Position numbers and translations under genes: made by a program. A DNA stretch of 64,000 nucleotides from Paralimibaculum aggregatum (GTDB lineage Bacteria > Pseudomonadota > Alphaproteobacteria > Rhodobacterales > Rhodobacteraceae), in the NCBI RefSeq assembly GCF_030270585.1, contig NZ_BSYI01000006.1:106174-170173 (forward strand), read 5' to 3'. Shown piece after piece: positions 40,850 through 48,687 of this stretch. Under the pieces are notes generated by a model that saw only the letters and a list, made by a program, of their open reading frames with translations, was not told where the DNA came from and made no database searches. Position 1 is the stretch's first letter. Each line of letters starts with the position of its first letter.

Positions 40850-41886
40850 ACGAAGCCGCCGAGCGCCTCCGGCCGGACTGGCCCGCGCTCGCCGCGCGCA
40901 TCGCCGCGCTCACCGAGAACGAGCATGACGAGATCGCCTGCATGGCGACCGTGGCCTGCGAGCTGTTCCACGGGGTGGAGGGGTTCGACTGGGTCGGCTT
41001 CTACCGCGTCACCGAGCCGGAGCTGCTGCGCATCGGCCCCTATCAGGGCGGCCATGGCTGCCTCGTGATCCCGTTCGAGCGGGGCGTCTGCGGCGCCGCC
41101 GCGCGCGAGGGGCAGACCCTGATCGTGCCGGATGTCGAGGCCTTTCCCGGCCATATCGCCTGTGCCGCCTCGACCCGCTCGGAGATCGTCGTGCCGGTGC
41201 GCGACCACGAGGGCCGGCTGATCGGCGTGCTCGACATCGACAGCGACCTGCCCGACCGGTTCGACGCCGCGGATGCCGCGGCGCTGGAGACGATGGTGTC
41301 GGATGTCTTCGCCCGCCCGCCGCCCGCCGAGCCGGAGCGCGAGGGGCTGCGCCGGGTGATCTTCGAGGACGACGTCTTCTACGGGCCGGTCCTGCTCGGC
41401 CTGCATCTCGCGCTGGCGCTGCTGTCCTGGCCGGTCGAGAGCGTGATCGAGGCGCCGGGGGCGAGCGTGCCCGAGCTGATCGCCTGCACCGTGCAGGCGG
41501 TGACGATGATGATCCCGGTCTTCCTGATCATCCGCGCCTATTTCCACGGCAAGGTCGATCCGCTGCCGACCGTGCTCTTCATGCTCGGCCATGCCGGGCT
41601 GATGATTGTCGGCTATGCCGGGATCTACAGCATGCTGGAATACGGCCCCGGCGGCGGGCTGGTCGAGGGCGCCGACAACCTGACCAGCTGCGTGCCGGGG
41701 GGGATGACGGATTTCTACTTCTCCGCCATCACCTTCTCGACGGTCGGCTATGGCGACTGCGTGCCCTACGGCCCGGCCCGGGTCTTCGCCATGCTGCAGG
41801 GGCTGCTGTCGTATTTCTTCGTCGGCATCACGCTGGGGCTGATGACCTCGGTCGCCCCGACCGAACGCCAGCCGAAGGAGGACTGA
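40846..41886 (+). CDS. Free-methionine-R-sulfoxide reductase (GAF) fused to a potassium channel
   Basis: A 346-residue two-part protein. Residues 1-155 are a GAF-type free-Met-R-sulfoxide reductase: FDWVGFYRV, IGPYQGGHGCLVIP, GVCG and FPGHIACAASTRSEIVVPV. All three redox Cys (72, 82, 106) align with the active enzymes. Residues about 165-346 are a potassium-channel-like membrane domain with helices near 180-197, 209-231, 240-263 and 315-335. The pore helix leads to the selectivity filter TVGYGD at 299-304. The ATG overlaps the preceding PLP lyase stop, so the two are cotranslated. The cytoplasmic reductase may gate the channel by redox state or Met oxide; that is inference from the fusion. 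Confidence 0.85.
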   Translation: MNEAAERLRPDWPALAARIAALTENEHDEIACMATVACELFHGVEGFDWVGFYRVTEPELLRIGPYQGGHGCLVIPFERGVCGAAAREGQTLIVPDVEAFPGHIACAASTRSEIVVPVRDHEGRLIGVLDIDSDLPDRFDAADAAALETMVSDVFARPPPAEPEREGLRRVIFEDDVFYGPVLLGLHLALALLSWPVESVIEAPGASVPELIACTVQAVTMMIPVFLIIRAYFHGKVDPLPTVLFMLGHAGLMIVGYAGIYSMLEYGPGGGLVEGADNLTSCVPGGMTDFYFSAITFSTVGYGDCVPYGPARVFAMLQGLLSYFFVGITLGLMTSVAPTERQPKED

Positions 41887-41975
41887 GGCCCGCCCGGGGC
41901 CGGGGCGGGGGGCACCCGGATGCCCGCCCGGAAAGACGCGCCGGCGGTGCGTTTTCCCGCTCCGGCCGGCTCGCA

Positions 41976-42026
41976 CCCCGTGCCGCGCTCCGCCCCGTGC
42001 CGCGCTCCGCCCCGTGCCGCGCTCCG
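41976..42026. repeat. 17-bp unit repeated three times
   Basis: CCCCGTGCCGCGCTCCG occurs three times in perfect tandem, between the convergent ends of the channel-fusion gene and the GST gene. It is flanked by near-identical GCTCCGGCCGG stretches. The period is not a multiple of three and no gene covers it. Confidence 0.8.
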
Positions 42027-42048
42027 GCCGGGCTCGGCGCGGAACGGC

Positions 42049-42711
42049 TCAGGCCAGCTCGTCGTAGCGGGCGATGCGGCGCGGCGCGGCGCGGGCCTCG
42101 CGGCACCAGCGGGCCACCGCCTCCTGCTCCATCAGCATCTGCGCATAGCCGCGCGTGCGGTCGTCGGTCAGCGCATAGGAGACCAGCCGGGAGGCCACCG
42201 GGGCGTAGAACACGTCGGCGGCGCTGAACGCCGGCCCCGCGAGCCAGGGGCCGCCGCCCTCGCGCATCGCCCAGTCCCAGAGATCGCCGAGCCGCTCGAG
42301 ATCGCGCGCCAGCCCCTCCGGCGGCGCGGCCAGCGGGCGCATGTGCCGGTGCAGGTTCATCGGGCAGGCGCCGCGCAGCGCCGAGAGCCCGGAATGCATC
42401 TCCGCCGCCAGCACCCGCGCCTGCATCCGCAGCGCCCAGTCGCGCGGCCAGTGGCCGGCCGCCGGGTGCCGCTCGGCCAGGGTCTCGGCGATCGCCAAGC
42501 TGTCCCAGAGCCGGTGCGCCCGGCCGCCCTCGCGCCAGGCGATCTGCGGCACCTGCCGGGCCGGGGCATGGGCCGCCTGCATCGCGTCGAAGGCGGGGGT
42601 GTACATCTCCACCACCTCCTCCTCGAACTTGATCCCGAAGCCCGCGAGCAGCAGCCAGCCGCGCATCGACCAGCTGGAATAGGCCTTGTCGCCGATGGTG
42701 AGGGTATACAT
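42049..42711 (-). CDS. Glutathione S-transferase
   Basis: A 220-residue GST-like protein. The N-terminal thioredoxin fold starts MYTLTIGDKAYSSWSMRGWL, with Ser13/Ser14 in the active-site position typical of this group. The cis-Pro is in APARQVPQIAW, and LWDSLAIAETLAERHP carries the Ser-Leu of the glutathione-binding site. The C-terminal helical domain ends with FSAADVFYAPVASRLVSYAL. AGGAGG lies 5 nt before the ATG at 42711. Substrate unknown; probably detoxification. Convergent with the channel-fusion gene. Confidence 0.9.
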   Translation of the reverse strand: MYTLTIGDKAYSSWSMRGWLLLAGFGIKFEEEVVEMYTPAFDAMQAAHAPARQVPQIAWREGGRAHRLWDSLAIAETLAERHPAAGHWPRDWALRMQARVLAAEMHSGLSALRGACPMNLHRHMRPLAAPPEGLARDLERLGDLWDWAMREGGGPWLAGPAFSAADVFYAPVASRLVSYALTDDRTRGYAQMLMEQEAVARWCREARAAPRRIARYDELA

Positions 42712-42836
42712 GCCTGCCTCCTGAAAACCCCTGTTGCGCGCCATCCTCCCGGCGCCGCGCCGCCACGTCAAATCGCGCTTCGTGCGGTCGGACCCGCGGG
42801 CGGCTGATGGATCGGGCAGACGGGCTGCATTTCGCA

Positions 42837-42865
42837 TTCCGCGAATCGTCCGGATTTGCTAGCCT
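42837..42865 (+). promoter_or_regulatory. Candidate promoter for the SMR-like gene
   Basis: TTCCGC (42837-42842), a 17-bp spacer and TAGCCT (42860-42865) with an upstream TTGC. It lies 60 bp before the gene in an AT-richer pocket. Weak match. Confidence 0.3.
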
Positions 42866-42925
42866 GCCCCCGGGACATCACAGAGCCGCGGCGTTGGGGG
42901 GCTCACCGACACGAGGCCGAGACCC

Positions 42926-43282
42926 ATGCTCGAGTTCCTGCGCGATCAGGCCCTGCGCCCGATCTTCCTCATGGCGTTCATCGCCGTCGTCACCATGGTG
43001 GGAGACTATTTCCTCAAGCTCGCCTCGCTGCGGGCGGAGCCCGTCGCCAACCTGCCCTTTGCCATCGGCGCCGGCTGCTATGCGCTCACCGCGCTCGGCT
43101 TCGCCTTGGCGCTGCAGGGGGCGAGCATGGCCGCCGTCGGCGTCTGGTACGCGCTGCTGACGGTGCTGTTCATGACCGGCATGGGGGTCTTCGTGTTCGG
43201 CGAGAACCTGCGCCCGCGCGAGATGCTCGGCGTCGCCATGGCGGTGGGCTCGATCCTGCTGCTGGCCCGCTTCGCCGACTGA
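42926..43282 (+). CDS. Small multidrug-resistance / EamA-like membrane protein
   Basis: A 118-residue inner-membrane protein with four hydrophobic segments: PIFLMAFIAVVTMVGDYFLKLA, NLPFAIGAGCYALTALGFAL, SMAAVGVWYALLTVLFMTGM and REMLGVAMAVGSILLL. Size and topology match small multidrug resistance proteins such as EmrE, and VGVWYALLTVL is a typical third helix. The conserved membrane-embedded Glu of EmrE helix 1 is not evident (an Asp sits at GDYFLK), so transport activity is doubtful. It might be a one-domain half of a DMT-type transporter. Converges on dctM. Confidence 0.8.
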   Translation: MLEFLRDQALRPIFLMAFIAVVTMVGDYFLKLASLRAEPVANLPFAIGAGCYALTALGFALALQGASMAAVGVWYALLTVLFMTGMGVFVFGENLRPREMLGVAMAVGSILLLARFAD

Positions 43283-43302
43283 GGGCGCCCCGCCGGGCGC
43301 CC
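43283..43302. terminator. Bidirectional hairpin between SMR-like gene and dctM
   Basis: GGGCGCCC-cgcc-GGGCGCCC gives a perfect 8-bp stem with a 4-nt loop, directly after one stop codon and 9 bp before the opposing gene's stop. Confidence 0.55.
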
Positions 43303-43311
43303 CCCGCGCGG

Positions 43312-44703
43312 TCAGCCGATCACCTGCGCCGGCAGCCAGAGCACGATGCCGGGGAAGGCGATCAGCACCGCCACCGTCGCCGCATCGGCCAGGAAGAAGG
43401 GCGAGGCGCCGCGGAACACGTCCTGCACCGAGATGCCGTGCCGCTCGCCCGCGACGCCGGCGACGACGTAGCAGTTGAGCCCGATCGGCGGGGTTATCAG
43501 GCAGAGCTCGGCCATCTTCACCACGATGATGCCGAACCAGATGCCGCACTGGTCCGCGGTCATGCCGAGCGCCGAGGCCTCGGCGGTGACATTGGGCCCG
43601 CCATTCAGCGCGATCACCGCCGGGAAGGTGATCGGCAGGGTCAGGATCAGCATGCCGATGGCGTCCATGAACATCCCCAGCACCACATAGGCGCCGAGGA
43701 TCATCAGCAGCGTCATCATCGGCGACTGTTCGAGCCCCGAGATCCAGGTGGCGAAGGCGCCCGGCAGGTCGGCATAGCCGAGATAGCGCACATAGATCAG
43801 CACGCCCCAGATCATCGTGAAGATCATCGCGGTGAGCTTGGCGCTCTCGATCAGCGCGGAGCCGAGCTGCCTCGCCCGCATGCCGCGGGAGATCGCCATC
43901 ACCAGCACCACGAAGGCGCCGAGCGCGCCGGCCTCGGTGGGGGTGCCCCAGCCGCCATAGATGCAGAAGATGATGATGAACACGACGAACAGGATCGGCA
44001 GTGCGCCGGGCAGGCTCTCGAAGCGCTCGGCCCAGGTGAAGCCGGTGACCGGCGGCCCGAGCTTGGGGCGCATCCGCGCCAGCCCGATCACCAGCCCGCC
44101 ATAGATCAGCGCCGAGACCAGCCCGGGCAGGAAGCCCGCCATCAGCAGCTGGCCGACCGAGCTCTCGGTGATGATCGCGTAGATCACCAGGATCGCCGAG
44201 GGCGGGATCAGCGAGGCCAGCGTGCCGCCGGCCGCCACCACGCCCGCCGCGAAGCGCTTGTCGTAGCCGAGCTTCAGCATCTCCGGGATCGCGATGCGGG
44301 CGAACACCGCCGAGGTCGCCACCGAGGCGCCGGAGACCGCCGCGAAGCCCGCGGTGGCGAACACCGTGGAGACCCCGAGCCCCCCCGGCAGCCAGCCGAC
44401 CCAGCGCTTGGCGGCCTCGAACAGCGCCTTGGTGAGCCCGGCGTAATAGGCCAGATAGCCGATCAGGATGAAGGTCGGGATCAGGCTCAGCACATGGGTC
44501 GACATCTTCGAGTGCGGCACCTGCCCGGCGATCTTCAGCGCCGTGGTGAAGCCGCGCTCCATGCCCTGTCCGCGCTCGAAGGCGAACAGCAGGAAGAGCC
44601 CGAGAAAGCCGATCAGCGCGGTGGCGAAAGCCACCCGCATGCCCACCAGCACGAGGAGGATCAGCACCCCCGCGAGCACGAGCGAGGTATCCAAGGTGGT
44701 CAT
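43312..44703 (-). CDS. dctM: TRAP transporter large permease DctM
   Basis: Large membrane subunit of a tripartite ATP-independent periplasmic transporter that moves organic acids or related solutes with sodium or protons. 463 residues with a dozen hydrophobic segments. Signatures: the N-terminal RVAFATALIGFLGLFLLFAF, SGASVATSAVFARIAIPEML, LASLIPPSAILVIYAIIT, and the late ALNGGPNVTAEASALGMTADQ and ITPPIGLNCYVVAGVAG. The ATG overlaps the dctQ stop by 4 bp (ATGA). The order dctP-dctQ-dctM on one strand is a complete TRAP operon. Substrate cannot be inferred securely. Confidence 0.93.
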   Translation of the reverse strand: MTTLDTSLVLAGVLILLVLVGMRVAFATALIGFLGLFLLFAFERGQGMERGFTTALKIAGQVPHSKMSTHVLSLIPTFILIGYLAYYAGLTKALFEAAKRWVGWLPGGLGVSTVFATAGFAAVSGASVATSAVFARIAIPEMLKLGYDKRFAAGVVAAGGTLASLIPPSAILVIYAIITESSVGQLLMAGFLPGLVSALIYGGLVIGLARMRPKLGPPVTGFTWAERFESLPGALPILFVVFIIIFCIYGGWGTPTEAGALGAFVVLVMAISRGMRARQLGSALIESAKLTAMIFTMIWGVLIYVRYLGYADLPGAFATWISGLEQSPMMTLLMILGAYVVLGMFMDAIGMLILTLPITFPAVIALNGGPNVTAEASALGMTADQCGIWFGIIVVKMAELCLITPPIGLNCYVVAGVAGERHGISVQDVFRGASPFFLADAATVAVLIAFPGIVLWLPAQVIG

Positions 44704-45440
44704 GCCTGCGATCCCCCGGGGCGGCCGCCATTTCCGTTTCCGTCGCCGTTTCCGGCTTCCAGCTCGGCATCGACATCCGCGCCCGAGACCGACTCCGCCT
44801 CATGCGCGGCCTGCTCCGCCGCGGTCTCGATCAGCGGCACCGCCACCGGCCGCTCGGCATTGCTCAGGAAGGCCCGCCAGTAGGCCCAGATCTGCAGGCA
44901 GAGGCGCAGCGCCAGCAGCCCCAGCATCACCGGCACCAGCAGCTTCACCGGCCAGACCGGCAGGTTGATGTCGATCGTGCTGTCGCGCGACCAGAGCGGC
45001 GCGGCGAAGTCGAAGCTGCGCTCGAAATGCAGCCAGCTGCCCTGGATCAGCACGAGGCAGAGCGCCAGCATCAGCAGGCAGCTCACCATCTCGAAGAGCC
45101 AGAGCGCGCGGCCCTTGAGCTGGCCGACGAGGATGTCCATGCGGATATGCCCGCCGAGGCGCTGGCAGCCGGCGATGCCGAGAAAGGCGATCACCGGCAC
45201 CGCCGTCACCATCCAGTCGACGAAGCCCGGCACCGGGCCGAGGAAGGCGGCGATGCCGTCCCAGCCCCAGTCGAGCGCCTTCTCCTTGCCCTTGCGGCCG
45301 AGGATGTTGACCACCGAGACCAGCATGACCGCGAGGATCAGGATGCCGGAGCCGAGGGTGAGCGCCTGTTCGAGCCGGTAGAGTGCCCGGTCGGCGCGGC
45401 TCGCCGGGCTGGCATCTTCGAGGACGGACTGGCCGGACAT
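44700..45440 (-). CDS. dctQ: TRAP transporter small permease DctQ
   Basis: Four-helix small membrane subunit that joins DctM to the binding protein. 246 residues. Hydrophobic segments include GSGILILAVMLVSVVNILG, WMVTAVPVIAFLGIAGCQR (with GGHIRMDILV, a family hallmark), LFEMVSCLLMLALCLVLIQ and LLVPVMLGLLALRLCLQIW. The C-terminal 50 residues are an acidic Gly/Asn-rich tail. GAGGAGAC precedes the ATG. Overlaps dctM by 4 bp and follows dctP by 59 bp. Confidence 0.92.
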   Translation of the reverse strand: MSGQSVLEDASPASRADRALYRLEQALTLGSGILILAVMLVSVVNILGRKGKEKALDWGWDGIAAFLGPVPGFVDWMVTAVPVIAFLGIAGCQRLGGHIRMDILVGQLKGRALWLFEMVSCLLMLALCLVLIQGSWLHFERSFDFAAPLWSRDSTIDINLPVWPVKLLVPVMLGLLALRLCLQIWAYWRAFLSNAERPVAVPLIETAAEQAAHEAESVSGADVDAELEAGNGDGNGNGGRPGGSQA

Positions 45441-45499
45441 GGGGCGCGTCTCCTCGGGCGCCGCGGCGGAAAGGCGCGGCGCCCGGAACTACTTGCGGA

Positions 45500-46552
45500 T
45501 CAGCAGGCGGTCTTGACGCCCGAGGGGGTCATGGCCTCGTCCGCCTCGTGGCAGCTCTTCAGCACCTCCTGGGTGAGGTCGTAGAGCTCCTGCCCGGGGA
45601 TGCCCTGGGCCTCCATGCTGGCGATCCACTCGGCGCGGATCGGGTCGGCCGCCTTGGCCCGGAAGGCCGCGATCTGGTCGTCGGCGATCACCACCTTCTC
45701 GACGTTCTTCTCGGCCAGGATGCTCTCCCACTTCTTCAGCAGCTCGCCATAGTTGGCGAGATAGTGGGCGATGGATTCCTCGATCGAGCTGTCGAGCGCG
45801 GCGCGCTGCTCGTCCGAGAGGCTCTCATAGGCGTCGATGTTCACCACCACCGGGCAGTTCACCGTGCCGGGGTTGAGGTTGGTGGTCCACCACTTGGCGA
45901 GATCGATGGTGCGGAACGACAGATGCGCGTGCTGCGCGAAGGCCACCGCATCGACGACGCCCGACTCGAGCGCGCCATAGGCCTCGGTCGCGGTCACGCT
46001 GGTCGGCGTCGCGCCGACGGTTCGGAAGGCATCGCCGAGGCCGCCGGTGGCGCGCACCCGCATGCCCTCGAAATCCTCCAGCATGGCCGGCGGCTCGCCC
46101 ATCCCGGCGAGGTTGTACTGCGGCATCGGCGAGGTCATCAGCAGCTTGGCGTTCCAGCGCGCCAGGTCCTTCTGGGTCGCCGGGTGCTCGTAGACCGCGC
46201 GCGCCACGGCGACCTCCTCGTCCAGCGTCGCGACGCCGAGGAAGGGCAGCTCCAGCACGGTGATCGTCGGGTTCTTGTCGCGGTGGTAGCCGGCGCAGAA
46301 CTGCGCCATCTCGAAGGCGCCGATCTCGATGCCGTCGAGGTTCTCGCGGTTCTTCGAGAGGCCGCCATAGGAGATGTTCAGCGTGAAGTCGCCGCCGGTC
46401 TTCTCCGCCAGCAGGTCGCCGAGCTTGTGGATGTGTTCGGTGAAGGCGCGCCGCTTGCCCCAGACGGAGACGTTCCAGGTCAGCGCCGAGGCCTCGGCGG
46501 CGAAGCCGATCAGGCAGGCTGCGGCGACGGCAGTGCGGAGGGTCATCTTCAT
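45500..46552 (-). CDS. dctP: TRAP transporter substrate-binding protein DctP
   Basis: Periplasmic solute-binding protein of the TRAP system, 350 residues. The signal peptide is MKMTLRTAVAAACLIGFAAE, cut after ASA. The mature protein has TWNVSVWGKRRAFTEHIHKL, GGDFTLNISYGGL, RVRATGGLGDAFRTVGATPT (with the conserved substrate Arg region) and EAYGALESGVVDAVAF. GGGAGCG lies upstream of the ATG. First gene of the dctP-dctQ-dctM operon. The ligand is uncertain; a C4-dicarboxylate is the family default but many members bind other acids. Confidence 0.92.
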   Translation of the reverse strand: MKMTLRTAVAAACLIGFAAEASALTWNVSVWGKRRAFTEHIHKLGDLLAEKTGGDFTLNISYGGLSKNRENLDGIEIGAFEMAQFCAGYHRDKNPTITVLELPFLGVATLDEEVAVARAVYEHPATQKDLARWNAKLLMTSPMPQYNLAGMGEPPAMLEDFEGMRVRATGGLGDAFRTVGATPTSVTATEAYGALESGVVDAVAFAQHAHLSFRTIDLAKWWTTNLNPGTVNCPVVVNIDAYESLSDEQRAALDSSIEESIAHYLANYGELLKKWESILAEKNVEKVVIADDQIAAFRAKAADPIRAEWIASMEAQGIPGQELYDLTQEVLKSCHEADEAMTPSGVKTAC

Positions 46553-46643
46553 GTCGTTACGCTCCCGTGTTGTCGAATGGGCATGCGCTCTCGCGGCGCG
46601 TATCCGGCAACCTAAAGCGCCGACGCGGGAAACCCAACCGTTT

Positions 46644-47534
46644 TTAGCCGGGTGAACGCTGCGGGAGGGGGCGCCGCGCTCGGGCGGCGCGCCGCCGGGC
46701 GGCGAGGCCGAGCCCGCCGAGCCCGGCCAGCAGCAGCACGAGGCCCGGCGGCAGCGGCACCGCGGCCGCCTGGCTGAGCAGCACGCCGGAGGCGGTGGAG
46801 AAGGGCACCGGGCTGGCGATGCTGAGCGTCGCGGTGTCGCCGATGGCGGCGATGTCTCCGGCGGTCATGGTCAGCCCGAGGCTGAGCTGGCGCATCGCCC
46901 CGCCGAAGAGGATGCCCTTGCCGGAGAACACGCCGGGCCCGACCGAGACCGTGTTGCCGCTGTTCGTCGTGACCGAGAAGTTCGCCGGGTCGGCGAGGTC
47001 GACCAGCGGCTCCGCGGTCGTCCAGGTGCCGGCGATGCCGAAGCCCTGCTCGAACACACCCGTTCCGCCGACGCCGAACGAGAAGCTCGCCATCGCGGGG
47101 TCGAGCGGATTGGTGAAGGGGCTCTTGCCGATGCTGCCCGCGACGGTCACCGTGAACATCACCTCGAACATGTCGGCGGTCGTCGAGCCGGTGAGGTCGA
47201 AGAACAGGATGTCCTTCATGTTCGCCTGCCCGCCACAGATGCAGCCCGGCATGTCGAACTTGATCTCCCCCGTGCGCAGATCGGCGCTGTTGCTGATCGT
47301 GATCGGCACATTGTCCGGCGGCGGCACCGGGCGCACGAAATTGCTGGTCAGCGTGGCATGGGTGGTCTCCCCGCCATCGATTGCAGGCTGCTGGACGTTG
47401 GGGTCGAAATAGACATGGCTGAGCGCGACGCCGTAATCCGAGCTGCCATAGGGCGCCGCCAGCGCCGGCAGGCCGGGGGCCAGGGCGAGCAGCGCCGCCG
47501 CGGCCAGGCGCCGGAAAGGAGCTTTCGCGAGCAT
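46644..47534 (-). CDS. Secreted protein with VPLPA-type C-terminal sorting signal
   Basis: A 296-residue exported protein. It has a signal peptide (MLAKAPFRRLAAAALLALAP, cut near ALA), a Gly/Thr/Ser-rich beta-type central region, and a C-terminus with the tripartite sorting signal: VPLPPG, a hydrophobic stretch LVLLLAGLGGLGLA, and a basic tail RRRAARARR. This matches the VPLPA-CTERM/PEP-CTERM class handled by exosortase-like systems and linked to exopolysaccharide. The two close Cys in GCICGG may form a loop. GAGGTGACGG precedes the ATG. Function of the passenger part is unknown. Confidence 0.82.
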   Translation of the reverse strand: MLAKAPFRRLAAAALLALAPGLPALAAPYGSSDYGVALSHVYFDPNVQQPAIDGGETTHATLTSNFVRPVPPPDNVPITISNSADLRTGEIKFDMPGCICGGQANMKDILFFDLTGSTTADMFEVMFTVTVAGSIGKSPFTNPLDPAMASFSFGVGGTGVFEQGFGIAGTWTTAEPLVDLADPANFSVTTNSGNTVSVGPGVFSGKGILFGGAMRQLSLGLTMTAGDIAAIGDTATLSIASPVPFSTASGVLLSQAAAVPLPPGLVLLLAGLGGLGLAARRRAARARRPLPQRSPG

Positions 47535-47725
47535 CCGTCACCTCGCATCAATCGCGCATCGAAAGGGAGATTCTGCAAGGCTTCCGCAGCGTAATCAATT
47601 CGCGGTCCGCAACCGACCGGCGAGCCCCCGCCCGCCGTCCCCGCCGCCGCCGCCCGCCCGCAGCCAAGCGAGGCAGGGGCCGGGTCGGCCCGCTCGCGAA
47701 CCGCCCCGCAGGCCAGCCCGGCTCT

Positions 47726-47945
47726 GAGGCACCCCGCGCTCCGCGCAGTCCCCGGGAGCCGCCGTGGCACCCTCCGTTCGGAGCCCTGGGCGGGATGCCG
47801 ACGGGTTTCCCGGTAAGCTCTGGCCCGTCCCCGAGGCACCCCGCGCTACGCCCGAGCGCTGTCCAGCCCCCGGGCCCGCCGTGGCGCATCTCCTCCGGAG
47901 CTCTGGAGGGGATACCGCAGGGTCTCCCGGCAAGGCCCGGCCAGC
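47726..47945. repeat. Two degenerate ~107-113 bp tandem repeats
   Basis: GAGGCACCCCGCGCT occurs at 47726 and again at 47833, 107 bp later. What follows each copy aligns over most of its length: a CCCGGG-CCGCCGTGGC core, then a GGAGCYCTGG stretch, then GGGTYTCCCGG. A more diverged partial third copy may follow up to about 48060. Confidence 0.6.
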
Positions 47946-48185
47946 TTCATGGCCAGGGCGCAGGATGGCGCACGGGAACGGATCGCCCGGACGGTCTCGC
48001 AGGCTGCCCGGGAAGCGCAGGCGAGACGAGCCGGTCCCGATGGGCTGCCGGCAAGGCACCCGCGAGGCGAACGGGCCCCCCCCTGGGCAGGGCGCGGCGG
48101 AGCTGCACCGCAGAGGGCCGGCCGACCCCACGCGAACAGACCCTCCACCGGGAGCGTCAGGAGAATGGCTCGGTCCGCTGCCCCC

Positions 48186-48525
48186 GGATGCGGGCGGGTG
48201 CGGCCCAAAGCTGCGCCGAGGGGCGGTTCGTCCCCAACCCCGGATGCGGCCAGGTTCGATCCGGCCATGTGCTGCGGGAAGGCTCGTCCCGCCCCCCCGA
48301 TGCAGGGAACTGCGGTCCGGCAACCCGCCGCGGGATGGTTCGCCCCCAACCCCGGATGCGGAGAGGTTGGGTGGGGCCATGCGCCGCGGCGAGGCCGGCC
48401 CCGACCCCGGATGCGGGGAGGTCCGGCCCGGCCATGCACCACGGGGAAGTTCGGTCCGTACTCTGAACGTGGGGAGGTTCGGCCCGGCGAAGCGCCACGG
48501 GGAGGTTCGGTCCGAACGCTGGACC
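48186..48525. repeat. Six-unit degenerate tandem array, 55-56 bp period
   Basis: The anchor GGATGCGG or its degenerate form recurs at 48186, 48242, 48298, 48354, 48409, 48464 and 48520, spacing 56, 56, 56, 55, 55, 56. A typical unit reads ATGCGGGGAGGTTCGGCCC then GGCCATGCGCCACGGGG and AGGTTCGGTCCGAAC. Each unit contains the GGGGAGGTTCGG motif about twice, 28 bp apart. The period is not a multiple of three. Confidence 0.8.
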
Positions 48526-48595
48526 CCGGCGGCGGGCGGATCCCGGGGGAGGGCGAGGTCGGGCGGCGCTCGGGAGGCGGAGGCCGGCAGGACTG

Positions 48596-48629
48596 CCATA
48601 CCGAACCCATACCGGAACCATACCGGTTC
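48596..48629. repeat. CCATACCG repeated three times at 11-bp spacing
   Basis: CCATACCGAA (48596), CCATACCGGAA (48607) and CCATACCGGTTC (48618) start exactly 11 bp apart. They lie just past the 55-56 bp array and 59 bp beyond the end of the hydroxyacid dehydrogenase gene, followed by the AT-rich AATATTG. Confidence 0.7.
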
Positions 48630-48687
48630 AATATTGCGGAAACCCGGGGCCGGGCGCGCCCTGCGGGGGCGGGCCCGGCGGGCGGCG

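Larger units (their letters stand above)
47535..48687. other. Non-coding repeat region
   Basis: 1.15 kb without a supported gene between the VPLPA-type protein gene and the 2-hydroxyacid dehydrogenase gene (both minus strand). Long open frames exist on both strands only because stops are rare at this base composition. The stretch is built mostly of degenerate tandem repeats, described separately; 47540-47670 and 48525-48590 hold nothing I recognise. Confidence 0.6.

Noticed and set aside
48186..48525. CRISPR array
   Set aside because: No constant repeats with unique spacers; whole units are degenerate copies of each other and no cas genes are present.
47595..48599. Long open frames on both strands through the repeat region
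   Set aside because: Pro/Gly/Arg-rich products with no domain. The 55-56 bp repeats rotate the frame, so the openness reflects GC content.
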